A stretch of DNA of 64,000 nucleotides from Sarcocystis neurona (Eukaryota; Apicomplexa; Conoidasida; Eucoccidiorida; Sarcocystidae), in NCBI GenBank assembly GCA_000727475.1, contig KL647293.1, forward strand, positions 1,500,588 through 1,564,587, written 5' to 3'. Under the pieces are notes generated by a model that saw only the letters and a list, made by a program, of their open reading frames with translations, was not told where the DNA came from and did no database searches. This document shows positions 39,901-46,813 of the stretch, piece after piece; within the stretch, counting starts at the first letter, position 1; every line of letters begins with the position of its first letter. The translations under genes were made by a program, and so were the position numbers.

Positions 39901-40304
39901 GCCTTTTCTTCACGGTGCTCCTCCGTTCCCGCCGTCCGCGCGTGCTGCTGCCCTTGTTGCTCTCCCTCTGGCTTTTGCTGCTCCGGCTGCTCCTGCTCCT
40001 GCAGCTGCTCTTGCTGCCGCTGCTGTTGCCGCTGGCGACACGGCTGCTGCTTGTCCTCCTGCTGCTGCTGCTTTGTCCAGAGGTGCGGCTGCAGGAGTTC
40101 GACAGGAACACAGAAAGCTTCTCGCACAACCGCCTCGGCGAGGTGCTGCTGCCGCAACAACACTTCCTCTCTTTTGCGGCCTCCTCTGCTGCCTGTACTA
40201 CTGCAGCGTCCCACCTCTGCCGCTGCTGCTGCTGCTCGTCCTCGAGAGCGAGACCTGTTGTTGCTGCTGCTGCTGCCTCCTGCTCCCCTCGCAGACGTTG
40301 CCAT
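5903..40304 (-). CDS. Giant Tousled-like Ser/Thr protein kinase, 20-exon model (whole gene)
   Basis: The model starts at ATG 40304 in the context GCCACCATGG and ends at TAG 5905-5903. Exons: 40304-39364, 38828-38690, 36648-36519, 36177-35946, 35298-31282, 30181-30115, 28226-28050, 27392-26922, 25519-25415, 22853-22767, 21494-21402, 20084-19941, 19039-18970, 17600-17519, 15856-15808, 11986-11483, 10321-10272, 8567-8521, 7522-7347, 6856-5903. They sum to 8535 nt (2844 aa). Every intron is GT-AG and every phase matches. The domain order is a Gln/Ala-rich N-terminus, coiled coil (about 360-600), a huge low-complexity region, a small globular stretch (about 1790-1920), a basic NLS-like run, coiled coil, then the kinase domain (about 2140-2556) and a Gln/Glu/Ala-rich tail. 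The kinase part is certain. Joining it to the exons above 25.5 kb is inference, because two neighbouring genes would look similar. Family role: nuclear kinase acting on the histone chaperone Asf1 in chromatin assembly. Confidence 0.6.
7347..7522 (-). CDS. TLK exon 19
   Basis: Starts after cag at 7525-7523 and ends before donor gtgagt (7346-7341). It enters in phase 1 and leaves in phase 0, 176 nt. The product [17 protein letters not shown], followed by an Ala/Pro-rich loop and [12 protein letters not shown], lies where TLKs have the segment between the PFG motif and subdomain X. It is less conserved than its neighbours, so the exon borders rest on the splice signals and phase. Confidence 0.75.
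7560..8500. repeat. CAG-rich intronic array
   Basis: The plus strand is largely CAG, AGC and GCA triplets with scattered CGA and GGA. It fills the intron between TLK exons 18 and 19. Every frame is open for long stretches, which produces spurious Ser, Ala, Gln and Cys open frames. Confidence 0.75.
8521..8567 (-). CDS. TLK exon 18 (47-nt micro-exon, RRPFG motif)
   Basis: Acceptor gtctgcgttcag and donor gtgcgt flank 47 nt. The first base completes the Arg codon left open by exon 17, giving [17 protein letters not shown]. The RRPFG motif corresponds to the GRKPFG motif that follows subdomain IX in TLKs. It sits alone in 2.7 kb of CAG-rich intron. Confidence 0.85.
8975..9345. repeat. TA / ACATAC microsatellite block
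   Basis: Runs of (TA)n, TACATACA and CACACGTA-type units occupy about 370 bp inside the intron between exons 17 and 18. No coding signal. Confidence 0.7.
10272..10321 (-). CDS. TLK exon 17 (50 nt, subdomain IX)
   Basis: Acceptor cttgcag and donor gtgagg flank 50 nt encoding [16 protein letters not shown] plus two bases of an Arg codon. This is kinase subdomain IX with its invariant Asp (DIW) and Gly (VG). It enters in phase 0 after LDEK of exon 16 and leaves in phase 2. Confidence 0.92.
10495..10712. repeat. 16-bp minisatellite (CCGAAGGCAGCAGGAG)n
   Basis: About 13 near-identical 16-bp copies in tandem; variants replace CAGG with TAGG or swap GAG for AAC. Because 16 is not a multiple of three, a reading frame repeats every 48 bp (16 codons). 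Stop-free frames on the minus strand therefore show the same 16-residue period. It lies in the intron between TLK exons 16 and 17, so it is not expected to be translated. Confidence 0.85.
11483..11986 (-). CDS. TLK exon 16: catalytic loop, DFG, activation segment plus Gln-rich insert
   Basis: Acceptor ctgctgggcag and donor gtaagc bound 504 nt in phase 0. It begins [20 protein letters not shown], then a short activation loop ([15 protein letters not shown]) and TLWYQPPEC. After PPEC an insert of about 110 residues, made of Gln, His, Arg and Glu, separates subdomain VIII from IX. It is encoded by CAG, CAA and GAG repeats. The exon then ends ASVPLDEK. Such an insert is absent from ordinary TLKs and would extend from the substrate-facing surface. 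Confidence 0.93.
12440..13960. repeat. TA-rich microsatellite with degenerate interspersed unit
   Basis: Long (TA)n and (TATC)n runs alternate with a degenerate unit close to CACTGTGCATATCTACATAC. Examples start near 12512, 12695, 12833 and 12898. The block is in the 3.8-kb intron between exons 15 and 16. Confidence 0.75.
14090..15400. repeat. Pyrimidine-rich minisatellite (CTGTCTCCC family) spanning an assembly gap
   Basis: The plus strand is C/T-rich. 14155-14367 and 14842-15000 consist of tandem units such as CTGCTGTCTCCCCCTGTCC with internal variation. After 15000 it decays into CTCTCTGCC-type repeats. The array flanks and clearly enters the N run, so the gap is the unassembled core of this array. 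Intronic. Confidence 0.85.
14368..14841. other. Assembly gap (474 N)
   Basis: An unbroken run of N. Both flanks carry the same CTGTCTCCC minisatellite. The gap length may be an estimate only. Reading frames that cross it are artefacts. Confidence 0.99.
15808..15856 (-). CDS. TLK exon 15 (49 nt, alphaE helix to catalytic loop)
   Basis: Acceptor cttatgcag and donor gtaagc. The first base completes a Glu codon, giving [17 protein letters not shown]. This is the alphaE region that ends one residue before DLKPGN of exon 16. The joined catalytic loop reads H-L-D, where most kinases have H-R-D and TLKs have H-Y-D, so it is a non-RD kinase like other TLKs. Confidence 0.88.
16480..16660. repeat. Purine-rich minisatellite (GGAGACACGGAGAGATACGGA)
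   Basis: After a run of AGAGACAGA-like units, about four tandem copies of a roughly 20-bp unit (GGAGACACGGAGAGATACG) occupy 16575-16655. Intronic, between TLK exons 14 and 15. Confidence 0.75.
16885..17266. repeat. Imperfect inverted repeat, about 110-bp arms, MITE-like
   Basis: The arm at about 16885-16996 is the reverse complement of about 17160-17266 with a handful of mismatches. The core shared by both arms is GAGACAGAGGGCCCTCG and its complement, next to a T/A-rich stretch. The spacer is about 163 bp. A third, more diverged copy in the same orientation as the right arm lies at about 17310-17370. No transposase frame is present. Intronic. Confidence 0.75.
17519..17600 (-). CDS. TLK exon 14 (82 nt, hinge and alphaD)
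   Basis: Acceptor tttgatgcag and donor gtaata. With the last base of exon 13 it encodes [20 protein letters not shown], followed by EWTAHILE. It matches the TLK pattern CEGNDLDFYLK and the E-x-E-A-x-x-I helix that follows. Phase 1 in, phase 2 out. Confidence 0.92.
17625..18340. repeat. TA / ACATATG microsatellite block
   Basis: Runs of ATATACACATATG and (GTAT)n, including GTATGGATGTATGTATG near 18212-18240. It lies between TLK exons 13 and 14. Confidence 0.7.
18970..19039 (-). CDS. TLK exon 13 (70 nt, beta4-beta5 to hinge)
   Basis: Acceptor ctcgtacag and donor gtaata. It encodes [20 protein letters not shown], then FCEG. Together with HPH at the end of exon 12 it forms the kinase HP-x-I-V motif and the hinge. 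Phase 0 in, phase 1 out. Confidence 0.92.
19120..19780. repeat. CAG/GTAGTAGTAG triplet arrays
   Basis: The plus strand is CAGCAGCAG-rich with a distinct (GTA)n/(TAG)n run at 19505-19560. It fills the intron between exons 12 and 13. Confidence 0.7.
19941..20084 (-). CDS. TLK exon 12 (144 nt, subdomains II-III)
   Basis: Acceptor gggcacgcag and donor gtcagt, both phase 0. It encodes [17 protein letters not shown], where K is the ATP-anchoring lysine, and [14 protein letters not shown], where the first E after N is the alphaC salt-bridge glutamate. Forty-eight codons with no low-complexity sequence, in sharp contrast to the flanking CAG arrays. Confidence 0.93.
20160..20445. repeat. 94-bp tandem repeat made of CAG-rich sequence
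   Basis: Three copies begin at 20160, 20254 and 20348, each starting CAACTCACAGCA. The first two are almost identical; the third is degenerate at its 3' end. It lies in the intron between TLK exons 11 and 12. The unit is a higher-order repeat built from CAG and GGCAGC triplets. Confidence 0.85.
21402..21494 (-). CDS. TLK exon 11 (93 nt, glycine-rich loop)
   Basis: Acceptor tttgccggcag and donor gtagga, phase 0 both sides, 31 codons. [19 protein letters not shown] followed by GFAEVWE is nearly the TLK signature for the start of the kinase domain. The three glycines and the beta2 Val are intact. Confidence 0.94.
21840..22060. repeat. CAGCAGCGAACAG array
   Basis: Tandem 12- to 24-bp units built on CAGCAGCAGCGAA occupy about 220 bp in the intron between exons 10 and 11. 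Confidence 0.75.
22235..25150. repeat. TA/GT microsatellite-rich intronic DNA
   Basis: Repeated blocks of (TA)n, ATACATAT, GTGTGTGT (22686-22702) and GATAGATA (24765-25030) surround TLK exon 10. A unique stretch at 24380-24600 is purine-rich on the plus strand. On the minus strand it ends in a good polypyrimidine-acceptor signal (cttccatttttgcag), so an unplaced exon could start near 24420. Confidence 0.65.
22767..22853 (-). CDS. TLK exon 10 (87 nt, coiled coil before kinase domain)
   Basis: Acceptor ttgaaaatgcag and donor gtacct, phase 0 both sides, 29 codons. [20 protein letters not shown] then KQSKLFLAQ is charged and helical, and fits the coiled coil directly preceding the kinase domain in TLKs. 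It stands alone in several kilobases of TA-rich simple repeat. Confidence 0.8.
25415..25519 (-). CDS. Probable TLK exon 9 (105 nt, helical)
   Basis: Acceptor ttatttttgcag and donor gtattt, phase 0 both sides, 35 codons. [20 protein letters not shown] then LPRAA is helix-like and free of repeats. It is placed by its splice signals and by fit with exons 8 and 10. No family motif supports it, so it could belong to another transcript. Confidence 0.5.
26922..27392 (-). CDS. Probable exon 8: basic NLS-like and acidic region
   Basis: Acceptor caataatcag and donor gtacga, phase 0 both sides, 157 codons. It opens with [17 protein letters not shown] and passes through a strongly basic stretch ([16 protein letters not shown]) that would serve as a nuclear localisation signal. 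Ser- and Cys-rich repeats and an acidic [18 protein letters not shown] segment follow. It ends [15 protein letters not shown], a coiled-coil-like heptad run continuing into exon 9. Confidence 0.55.
28050..28226 (-). CDS. Probable exon 7: globular segment of unknown family
   Basis: Acceptor ttcgagcctcag starts [20 protein letters not shown], followed by a segment containing [20 protein letters not shown]. The sequence has normal amino-acid diversity and no repeats, so it is probably real coding sequence. The donor used in the model (gtgctg at 28049) is weak; other donors nearby are possible. The [12 protein letters not shown] stretch is faintly like the DEFLPxxxYxL pattern of VPS9 domains, but that is far too little for assignment. 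Confidence 0.5.
28260..29070. repeat. TA-rich block with a repeated CTTATTCAC-type unit
   Basis: Between TA runs, a degenerate unit CCTTATTCACGTA recurs at irregular spacing, for example near 28340, 28385, 28437, 28580, 28610 and 28797. No coding signal. Intronic in the large-gene model. Confidence 0.6.
30115..30181 (-). CDS. Probable exon 6 (67 nt)
   Basis: Acceptor acaccgcag and donor gtaagc. The first base completes the Pro codon from exon 5, giving [20 protein letters not shown] then HVE. The product is repeat-free and looks like part of a folded domain shared with the end of exon 5 and with exon 7. Phase 2 in, phase 0 out. Confidence 0.6.
30330..31170. repeat. TATAGATA / GAGAGA microsatellite block
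   Basis: (GATA)n, (TA)n and (GAGA)n runs lie between exons 5 and 6. Nothing else seen. Confidence 0.7.
31282..35298 (-). CDS. Exon 5: 1338-codon low-complexity exon with helical start and globular end
   Basis: Acceptor gcactgcag (35299-35307) and donor gtaata (31281-31276) bound 4017 nt without a stop. It begins [20 protein letters not shown], a coiled coil continuing exon 4. It then runs for about 1250 codons of Ala, Gln, Glu, Ser, Cys and Gly homopolymers encoded by CAG-type repeats. It ends [20 protein letters not shown] then [14 protein letters not shown], a normal-looking segment. The length of the uninterrupted frame, both splice signals and the change in composition at the two ends support real coding. 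No function can be assigned to the disordered centre. Confidence 0.75.
35946..36177 (-). CDS. Exon 4: Gln-rich coiled coil
   Basis: Acceptor gactggcgcag and donor gtaacc. It encodes [20 protein letters not shown], a long Gln heptad array, then [20 protein letters not shown] and [11 protein letters not shown]. It is phase 1 in and phase 2 out. The junction with exon 5 yields a continuous coiled coil ([16 protein letters not shown]), strong support for that splice. Confidence 0.75.
36519..36648 (-). CDS. Exon 3 (130 nt, coiled coil)
   Basis: Acceptor cttttgtgtgcag and donor gtatgg, phase 0 in and phase 1 out. It encodes [20 protein letters not shown] then [20 protein letters not shown]. The product is repeat-free, helical and charged. 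The junction with exon 4 gives [13 protein letters not shown]. Confidence 0.78.
37640..38225. repeat. TA-rich microsatellite block
   Basis: ATATATACATATAT, TAATATATA and CATAATACATA repeats fill most of this stretch between exons 2 and 3. An exon-like frame at 37260-37510 beside it (minus strand) could not be given consistent splice sites. Confidence 0.7.
38690..38828 (-). CDS. Exon 2 (coiled coil); 5' border uncertain by 9 nt
   Basis: Donor gtaagt at 38689 is a strong consensus. Two in-phase acceptors exist: gttag before 38828 and ggcggcag before 38819. The product [20 protein letters not shown] then [20 protein letters not shown] is a clear amphipathic coiled coil that continues into exon 3. 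Intronic CAG arrays flank it upstream. Confidence 0.75.
38830..39260. repeat. CAG-rich array, GCAGCAGCACATGCA units
   Basis: The plus strand carries GCAGCAGCACATGCA-type tandem units. It lies in the intron between exons 1 and 2. The triplet strand is opposite to that of the adjacent coding exon 1. Confidence 0.75.
39364..40304 (-). CDS. Exon 1: start codon and Gln/Ala-rich N-terminus
   Basis: ATG at 40304 has the context GCCACCATGG, an excellent eukaryotic start. An ORF extends 23 codons farther upstream, but that part is hydrophobic intron- or UTR-like sequence and has no comparable start context. The product begins [20 protein letters not shown]. It includes a repeat-free stretch ([20 protein letters not shown]) and a second one ([19 protein letters not shown]) between Gln and Glu arrays. 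The proposed donor is gtatgg at 39363 in phase 2, matching exon 2. A donor at gtacga (near 39388) is an alternative but is out of phase with exon 2. Confidence 0.7.
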
Positions 40305-40310
40305 GGTGGC
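40301..40310 (-). promoter_or_regulatory. Kozak-type translation start context
   Basis: On the minus strand the sequence reads GCCACCATGG, with A at -3 and G at +4. It fixes the start of the large kinase gene at 40304 in preference to the upstream in-frame codons. Confidence 0.7.
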
Positions 40311-40314
40311 TGCT

Positions 40315-40590
40315 GCGACCCAATACAAAAAGATAAAGACTGAAGAAACGAAGAAGAAGGAAAGAACTGGCAAAATCGCAGGACGGGGGACGCGGCAACA
40401 GAGGAGGAGGCACAGCAGGAAGCGGAAGGGAAACGAAGACCGGGACGACGCAGAAGATGTTAAAGGAGGTCAACTGGCGAAGAGAAGACTGGAAGAGGGA
40501 AGGCAACGGAAATCAGAAGCCACGAAGGGAAAGGAAGGCGACAAAAGGAAATCAGGACGAAGTGCTGCTCACAAGAGGAAGCAGCAGCAG
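40315..40590 (-). promoter_or_regulatory. Polypyrimidine (minus) / polypurine (plus) tract upstream of the start codon
   Basis: The plus strand is almost wholly A and G for about 270 nt (GAAGAAGG, GGAAGGGAAA types), so the transcript strand is C/T-rich directly upstream of the start codon. It may be 5' UTR or promoter DNA or carry a 5' intron acceptor. No specific element is recognised. Confidence 0.3.
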
Positions 40591-40599
40591 CAGCGTTTA

Positions 40600-43500
40600 T
40601 GCGGTGTGTCTGTGGCCACTCCTCCTTTTATTTATTTATACTTGCCAACAACTACTACTACGTCCCCTTGCTGCAGCAAATGCTTGAGCTGCTGCAAACC
40701 TTTCTGGGTTCCCCTTGTGCGGCTGCTGTGTCTGCTGTCGGTTCTTCTGCTGCTGCCTTCTCTGCTGCATTTGCTGTCCTTTTCCTCGCATTGCTGTTCG
40801 CTACCTTCGTATGCTTCGTAAAGGCTCTCTGTGCGTTGTCTTTGTATCTGCCTCTTCTCCTCTTCTTCCTTTCTTCTTCTTTCTCTTATTGCGTTTCTTT
40901 TTCTTCCTCTTCTGCCCCTTTTTTCCCTGAATTGCTGCTTCTCCGGCTCCTCCTGCAGCTAGTATCTGCTGCGGCGGTGCTCGGGACGATGCTTCTCCTT
41001 GGGCCTTATTCTTGTTGCTTTGCACTGCTCTCTTCTGCTGCGGCAGCTTTCGGCCTTCCCCCTTTGCTGCTGGGGCTCCCCTGCCTCTTCTGCTGTTGCT
41101 CGTTCTGCTGGAGCTCCTGCTGCCCCTGGTCCACCTGCGTCTGCATTCCACCGTCCTCTTGCCCTTAACCTATTTGCCGCTGCTGTTGCCGTTGCTGGTG
41201 CTCTCGTTCCTGTTGCTGTTCGGAACCTCGCCGGTGGTGTTGCCGCCTCTGCTGCTGCTCCCCTCTCCTCTCTGTGTCTTACTCGTGTTGCTGTTGCTGC
41301 TGCTTTCCCCTGTCGCGGTACTACATATCGCCTGGATGCACCTTGTGTTGCGTGCTGCCCGACGAAGTAGCGCTAACGGCTTGCGCACCGGTCACCAGCT
41401 ACGGCGAGAACAGCAGCAGCAGCACGGCACTCAGCAGCGGAGCAGAAGAAGCAACAGGATGAACCGCAGCAACAGGAGAGGAAGCGCAGCAGGATGCCCA
41501 GCAGCTGAGGCAACGGCAGCAGAAGAAGTGAAAAACAACGTAGTGCAGCCCCGCCCCAAAAATGGTTCAGTAAACGCGCGTGAAGCAAACCGGCGAAGTG
41601 CAGTTGTACGAGAGAAAGAAAAGTCTTCTGGCGTACACACTAATATACAACAAGCGCCTTGGTGCTACTGCAGATTTTGTTGGCTCGCCACAGCAGCACA
41701 GCAACGCCCGCGGCGCATGCACAGCACTAAAGACCAGCAGCTCTGCATGCAGGTTCCGAATATCCAGATCGACTGGTCGTATTTCTGCAGAACTTTGGTT
41801 CTTTTAAAACAAATGCTGCTGGTATATGGATGTGTACACTGCTGGTGTACGTATACGCTTCGCTACTGCTGCTGCGTCTGTTGTTGAGAAGTAGGTGGTT
41901 GGCGCGCTGACTTGAATAACCCTGCTGCGGTGCACTGGGAGTCGTCGCTACTTCAACAATGCTACCCGGCGGCTGCTATAATCACCCGCCGCATCTGTCG
42001 AAATTCCCGCTGCTGCCGTAGAAAAATGCCGCTGCCGCTGCTGCTGGACCTGCTGCTGGTGCCGGTGCTGCGGCGGCTCTAGTTGCTGCCGCTGCTGACG
42101 CCCGCTCGCACGTCTGCTGCTACTGGTGCTGCAGCTGCCGGTGCCGCTGCAGCCGCTGCTGCGCTGCAGCCGCTGGTGCTACTGCTATTGTTGTGTTGCT
42201 GGGGCTGCAGGGCCGGTGTTACGTGAAGAGAGCGCGAGCTTTTCCCATTTGTTTCTTCAGAGGAAGTCGCACTGCAGTCAAGGAGCAGTATTAGAAGAGC
42301 TACTTCTCTAAAGGCGCTGCTGCGCTACTGCTGCCCTCAGTGCTGCTGCTGCTGCTCTCATAGTGCGGAAGCAGCTTCACTATGCTTTCGACAGCAATAT
42401 TTCGTGAGGAGAGAACTCACGCACCGATCGAAAACATATCCCGGTGAAGAAGAAAACTCACGTAGCACCACCGTATAACGTCGGACTCCCGCAGTGCTGG
42501 CAGCTGCTGCTCGGCGGACCGTAGCGATTTGCTTCCTCGACTCGTGCCCTCGCTGCTGCTCCTCTGGCTGCCGCTGACGCTTCCGTTCGTGGTTCCTTAG
42601 AGGCGTACACTAATGTAAATGCGTATGCGAAGACACATATGCTAGCAAATATATACACTGACATACTGCCCCTGCTGTTGCTGGGAGCCCTCCTTGTGTT
42701 GCTGCTGCTGCTGCTGCAGTTGGGCTGGGGTGGCTAGTGCTACCACGCTCTTGGATGCGTTTACTGCTGCAGCTGGTCGTTTGCTGTGCTGGTGTGCGTG
42801 TGTTCGCCGACGCTGCCGCCATATGTTTCTTTCCCTCACTTGCTGCTGATGCTGGGGGAGTTCTGTGCGGCTGCTGCAGCAAGCCAGTGCTTGTAGTTTG
42901 CTGCAGCTCCCACCTGCGTTGTGTTGCTGTCGTAGCCTACGCAAGTGTGCGGCCTGTGCTTGCAGTGTTGTTGCTTCCCTCACTTTAGCTTCTGCCGCTG
43001 CCGCGAATGTTGGCGGCTGCTGCCTCTGCGGTCTGCCTACGAGAGTGTGAACGCCTGCTCAGTATCTCGCTGTTTGGTTGACAACCGATTGCTTCGCTAT
43101 TCCGAAATCTGCTGCTGCGCGTGAAACACCCGCAGCAACATAAGCGTGAGCGGCTGCACCACCACCAGCAACACGATAGACAACACTGGCAGCAGTAGCA
43201 ACCGCAGCAGAAGCGACAGCTGCAGCAGCTCTAGAAGCACCAGCAGCAGAAGAAGCACTTGGCGGCAACATTCCCAGCATGACAACAGCAGCAGCAATAC
43301 CACCAGCGCCTGCAGCACACCAAAAGTTGCGGCAGCAACTGCTGGCGGGAGGAGGAGCAAGAGGAGAAACAACGCAGCAGCGGTAGCACTGGCAGTGGCA
43401 GCAGGAGAAGCGACAGCTTTAACAGCAGCACGTAGGCAACAGTGAGGCTGTACGCTGAAGTGTGCAACGCACTTGTAAATCTGTTCACATCTTCGACGTC
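40600..43500. other. Upstream flank: mixed CTG/CAG DNA, no resolved gene
   Basis: 40650-41300 is CTG/CTT-rich on the plus strand; 42000-42400 and 42660-43000 are CTG/GCT-rich; 43130-43440 is CAG-rich. Long frames here are mostly repeat artefacts. 41500-41830 is less repetitive and gives a plus-strand frame with ordinary composition (VKNNVVQPRPKNGSVNA and CMQVPNIQIDWSYFCRTL). That may be an exon, but no convincing splice pair was found. Confidence 0.4.
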
Positions 43501-43505
43501 CTCAG

Positions 43506-43765
43506 GTACCAAAAGCAGTTTCTAAAACAGCCGCAGCACCAACATTAAGACCGAAATGCACTGGCTTCAATTACGAACAGCAGTGGCATTTCATAGAGTA
43601 TGCCGCAACGGTGGAGCAATACGTGGCAGAGGCCGCAGCGAGGAGACACGTCGCAGCAGCCCCTGCTGCAGCGGCTGTTGCCGTCGAGAGACCTGCTGTG
43701 AAGGAAATTCAGCATGGCCGTCTCATAGTAGCCGAGATGAGGCAGCTGGTGTTCGATTGCCTCAG
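43506..43765 (+). CDS. Possible internal exon, unknown protein
   Basis: Acceptor cgacgtcctcag and a weak donor gtggag flank 260 open nt. The product is VPKAVSKTAAAPTLRPKCTG, then FNYEQQWHFIEYAATVEQYV, an Ala-rich stretch, and HGRLIVAEMRQLVFDCLR. It has ordinary amino-acid diversity. The minus strand over the same bases also has an open frame of similar quality, so strand is uncertain. It sits at the left edge of the repeat-poor block. Confidence 0.35.
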
Positions 43766-44253
43766 GTGGAGACGCAGCCTGGTCTTGCAAATAAGGGTGA
43801 TGTACTGGAACGTGCTTCGTTAAAATTTTTATCCGCCAGTGCTCGTGCTGCGTGCAGCACCTTCCGCTCACACACATTCTGCTGCTGTGCTCTTGCTGCG
43901 TTCTCCATCTTCTCCTAACACGCATTTTGTAGGTTCTGCAGTTGTAAATTACTGTCCTTAATGTGTCCACATCTACGCCATCCGGAGGGCGCCTAGATTA
44001 TCTGCTCGAAAACGGCTTATGAGGTCTATACATCTGGCGCATGCAGTGGTGCTACTGTATCTGCTGCATTGTTTTTCCCCGCCACAGTTTTCTGCCAGTG
44101 CTGCTACGACTGCTTCTGCTGCCTTTGCTGTTGGCTCTGCCTGTGCTGCTTGTAATGCCGCTTCTCGACCCGTTTGCGTTGTTCCGGACGGCGCTCTGAG
44201 TTTACTTTAACGAGCGTCGATCCTGCTGCTGCATTCGCTGCTGGTCCGCTGAC

Positions 44254-44841
44254 ATGCACGTGCAGATCCGACAACCGGTGAAAGCGAAGGAAGGCAACGG
44301 ATTCATGAGAACTACACAGGCAATCATGCATACCTTAACACGAACACGCCAACAAATGCAAAACCACAAACACGTACCTCTACTTCCCTTATTCGTAGCG
44401 GAGAGGCAGTATTTGATAGTAGGATGCCGGCTCTATTTGTCTGTATTTAGATGTAAGCATATAGGTGTATGTGTGTGCGCACACCTAGACGGCCGTATTG
44501 TTTACCAACTTTGCAGACCGGTACAGTTTAACAGATGGGATGCAACATGGGTATCCATAGCACAAACGCCGCGTCAGCTGAGAGGCCGAGAAAAGAGAAT
44601 TTCACCTAGCGCATCCCTTGTTCACTGTGTATGGACGACGGAGGCGGAAAAGAGATGTGATCAGCATATACGTACGCGTTCTGGTCCATCTCATACAGTG
44701 CGGAGACACTGTGGAAATTATATTCGTCCCACGTGCATGCACATCTGTACGTACTCTAACAGACATGACCTGAACAACATAACCACACGAAGGAGAACTG
44801 CGGTAGGAACATTCCCTTACGCCTGCGCGTGTGCATCGTAA
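44254..44841 (+). CDS. Possible small CDS or exon, hypothetical
   Basis: ATG at 44254 opens a 195-codon frame with mixed composition (IRQPVKAKEGNGFMRTTQ, LFVAERQYLIVGCRLYLSVF). The length is moderately unlikely by chance in this balanced-composition stretch. The second half (after about 44460, where gtgtat could be a donor) looks less protein-like. No domain is recognised. A chance frame remains possible. Confidence 0.25.
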   Translation: MHVQIRQPVKAKEGNGFMRTTQAIMHTLTRTRQQMQNHKHVPLLPLFVAERQYLIVGCRLYLSVFRCKHIGVCVCAHLDGRIVYQLCRPVQFNRWDATWVSIAQTPRQLRGREKRISPSASLVHCVWTTEAEKRCDQHIRTRSGPSHTVRRHCGNYIRPTCMHICTYSNRHDLNNITTRRRTAVGTFPYACACAS

Positions 44842-45741
44842 AACGCGTGTGGAGGGGGTAGAGGCGATGTGCGAGTGGGTACAAGTCTGCTGGCGTTAAA
44901 GCAAGAGTAGTATACTCTGACTACACGTAGGCGACACCTCGCTCCTATAAAGATCGATAGTTCGTAGAGGTGGTTTTTTATGTAGCGTTGCATGTTTGCG
45001 GCGTGGTGACCTGCGCTTGGACCTGCGCATGAACCTGCGCTCAAACGTCAGAAAGACAGACACCATATGGTAAGGCGGCAAGAACGATATCATTTCCTAC
45101 CGGCCAAGACCTGTAGTGTCAATTGTCAATGTACGGCACAGAAACACATCGCCAAGAATGGTAAAAACTCGTCATACCTATAAGTCCTGGCTTGTTAGAA
45201 ATTGTAAAAGTGGCAGTCGGTTGACCGTATGGCTGACAGAGACCACACTGAGACTAAACCTCCTGGATGCCACTTAGGATTCGAGCGCAGATATTTCGGT
45301 TGTATGCTACTCAAAGTTGGAACCACACTCGTACATGTAGTGATGTGTGGATGCCTGTAGAATGATCGCGGTCTCGTAAACCGGGGAGATTTTTCACGCT
45401 GATTTGCATATACACACACGTACTAGGACTGCAGTCGGGCACACCAGCAGACTGACATAATGTATAATAACGTTAACCTGTACACATGAGGCTTGAGTTG
45501 CATCAGGTGTGTAGCGTACTGCTCTATGTACATATACGTTGCAAAGATAGTGAACACGACTCTTAACCACGGCAGTGCCTATCCTAATGTACACACCAAC
45601 GTCTGTCGTCTACAACCTGCAACCACGGGGGTGTCTGTACTGATGTAAGTTCATATGGGTGCAGATATATATATCTTTATGGGTACATATATGTAGGTAT
45701 ATATACATATACTGTGACTGCAGTCTGGCCTAAAGGCCTAC

Positions 45742-46160
45742 TTTAAACGATGAAGACATGACCGCGTGTATATACCGTAGCATCTCCTGCTACGTATTGC
45801 CTTATGTGGTCCTGCAGGTATGTAATGGGAGAGATGCACTGGCGCAACGGTATGCTACCATGCAGCAGAACGTCGCTGCGCCCATATACATACATATATA
45901 TATATATATGATGATATGCAGTTTGCTCTAGGGAATATGTCATGCCACCATACATATGCAATTGTGCACCTATACACTGGAGGCACGTCTAACAGCCTGC
46001 GTGCATCTCGTGTGAGAGACACGAATTAATGACGAGTACCCTGCATTGGTTTTGCCTGTCGCTACCTTCTGCGATATCGTTGAGAACCCGCACGCAGTGC
46101 TTGAGGCGACCAGCCTCCACGGATTCAGGACCTTCCGATTCTCTCCTCCTCCTCCTACGG
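45742..46160 (-). CDS. Possible exons of an unresolved gene
   Basis: Two short minus-strand frames look protein-like: SPITYLQDHIRQYVAGDATV (around 45760-45830) and GRLKHCVRVLNDIAEGSDRQ (around 46050-46120). A competing plus-strand frame exists at 46046-46140. Splice partners were not found with confidence. They may belong with the exon at 46986-46814. Confidence 0.25.
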
Positions 46161-46813
46161 CGTGCACACATATATATGTGCACACTTATGTGTGCGTATG
46201 CGTATATGTGTGCAATTGTGTGCGTGTATGGGGTTAAATATACATGCAGGTATACAGGGACTGTTTAGCATGTGTCTCCTGCAACAAACCTGCAATCGGC
46301 TATTGAACGGGTGCACCTGCGTCTTCGACAATATCCGAGGAAATCCCTTCCGGCAAAGTGCTCTCACCTTGGTGAATTTGCGCATACCTATTGTGCTCCT
46401 TCGTTCACGTGTGCACACTGTTCACTTCAACTGAATGCAACGTGCACCTGCGTATGATAATTTTTTGCTGCGCAGGACGTATCGCTGTTCTCTACACACA
46501 TCTGGACATATTATCACTGTTATATTCCTGGCGCAAGCCTTCGTCGTTGATGTCTTCAGGGCATGTATTTGCTTTATCAAACCAACAACGTGTACTGCTG
46601 TTGCCTTCAGAGCACGACTGTACGCTCTCAGACAACCCCTGCGGCGTCAGCAGTTGCTACGGCGTGCATGCAGCACGCCGCAGCTGCTGAGCAGGTAGGG
46701 CGATACGTTGCTTTTGTAAAGACCTACTGAAGGCGCGCTGTAGCTGTTACTGACATAGACGAAGTAATTAGATAAACATAGAGGTGCACTGCTGGGATCA
46801 CCTTCTTCCCTAC

